The position numbers were made by a program, and so were the translations under genes. A stretch of DNA of 45,239 bases from positions 1-45,239 of the forward strand of contig BBXU01002602.1 in NCBI GenBank assembly GCA_001598975.1, written 5' to 3'. Under the pieces are notes generated by a model, which was given only the letters and a program-made list of their open reading frames with translations, was not told the DNA's origin and ran no database searches. The DNA is from Parachlorella kessleri. Its lineage: Eukaryota; Chlorophyta; Trebouxiophyceae; Chlorellales; Chlorellaceae. Shown here piece after piece: positions 45,085-45,239 of the stretch (its first letter is position 1; every line of letters begins with the position of its first letter).

Positions 45085-45239
45085 GGGAAAGGCGCACAGG
45101 CGGCTGTGTGGCTGTGTATCAGCACCTTCCCCTTGGGGACGCTGCCTAACTGTGGTTGCCACAGCCTGCACATGCTGCAGCAGTGCACACTTGCACATTG
45201 GTATGGTATCCACATGGATGAGGTCTGCTGCAACGGTCG
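45085..45239. other. 3' flank of gene I
   Basis: The 155 bp after the gene I stop are non-coding as far as can be seen; no TGTAA signal lies within the window. Confidence 0.5.

Noticed and set aside
1..45239. Bacterial-type operon, CRISPR array, phage or transposon genes
   Set aside because: No such genes or regular direct repeats with spacers; the window is intron-rich nuclear DNA throughout.

Overview
The window is nuclear DNA from a GC-rich eukaryote, most likely a green alga (Chlorophyta, Chlorophyceae-like). The evidence is: many short introns with G|GTGNG donors and (T/C)GCAG acceptors; proteins with long Ala, Gly, Pro and Gln tracts; TGTAA motifs downstream of stops; a helical-repeat organelle-RNA-binding-type protein; and a bifunctional-nuclease (BFN) plus UVR protein of the kind known in plants and algae. 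Genus cannot be set from sequence alone. No rRNA, tRNA, CRISPR array or complete transposon was seen. All gene models below were built by hand from splice-site consensus and reading-phase agreement. Exon ends are therefore predictions, but for eight of the ten genes every exon joins in phase.

Layout, left to right: (A) 1-4093 minus, a Pro/Gly/Tyr-rich protein running into RAP/OPR-type helical repeats, cut by the window edge; (B) 6432-12926 minus, a 907-residue Arg/Ser/Pro-rich protein ending in a divergent GYF domain; (D) 14162-17558 plus, a CTDSPL2-like FCP1/SCP-family phosphatase of 545 residues; (E) 19650-20801 plus, a Gln/Ala-rich protein ending in a UBZ4-like zinc finger; (C) 21809-30109 minus, a larger paralogue of B (about 1448 residues) with the same terminal GYF domain and one apparent frameshift; (M) 30378-32135 plus, the MICOS subunit MIC19; (F) 33228-34962 minus, an unrecognised coiled-coil protein; (G) 36536-38459 plus, a probable membrane zinc metallopeptidase; (H) 39523-43314 minus, the BFN/UVR protein; (I) 43977-45084 plus, an acidic Gln-rich protein of unknown role.

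Gene pairs B/D, C/M, F/G and H/I diverge from shared upstream regions. E/C, M/F and G/H converge. Two RS-rich GYF proteins flank a phosphatase whose family acts on RNA polymerase II CTD or similar phospho-serine substrates, so B, C and D could all act in nuclear RNA metabolism; this is inference only. M and A point to mitochondria and organelles, and H perhaps to plastid or nucleus. A dispersed repeat family with the core TGGCAGGTAGTGCGAACAGG, always in plus orientation, fills intron 3 of MIC19 and flanks E and G. I found no defence, biosynthetic or mobile system. The most unusual items are the GYF paralogue pair, the repeat family, a 55-bp tandem repeat that copies a splice donor in G, three GC-AG introns and the 7-C frameshift in C.
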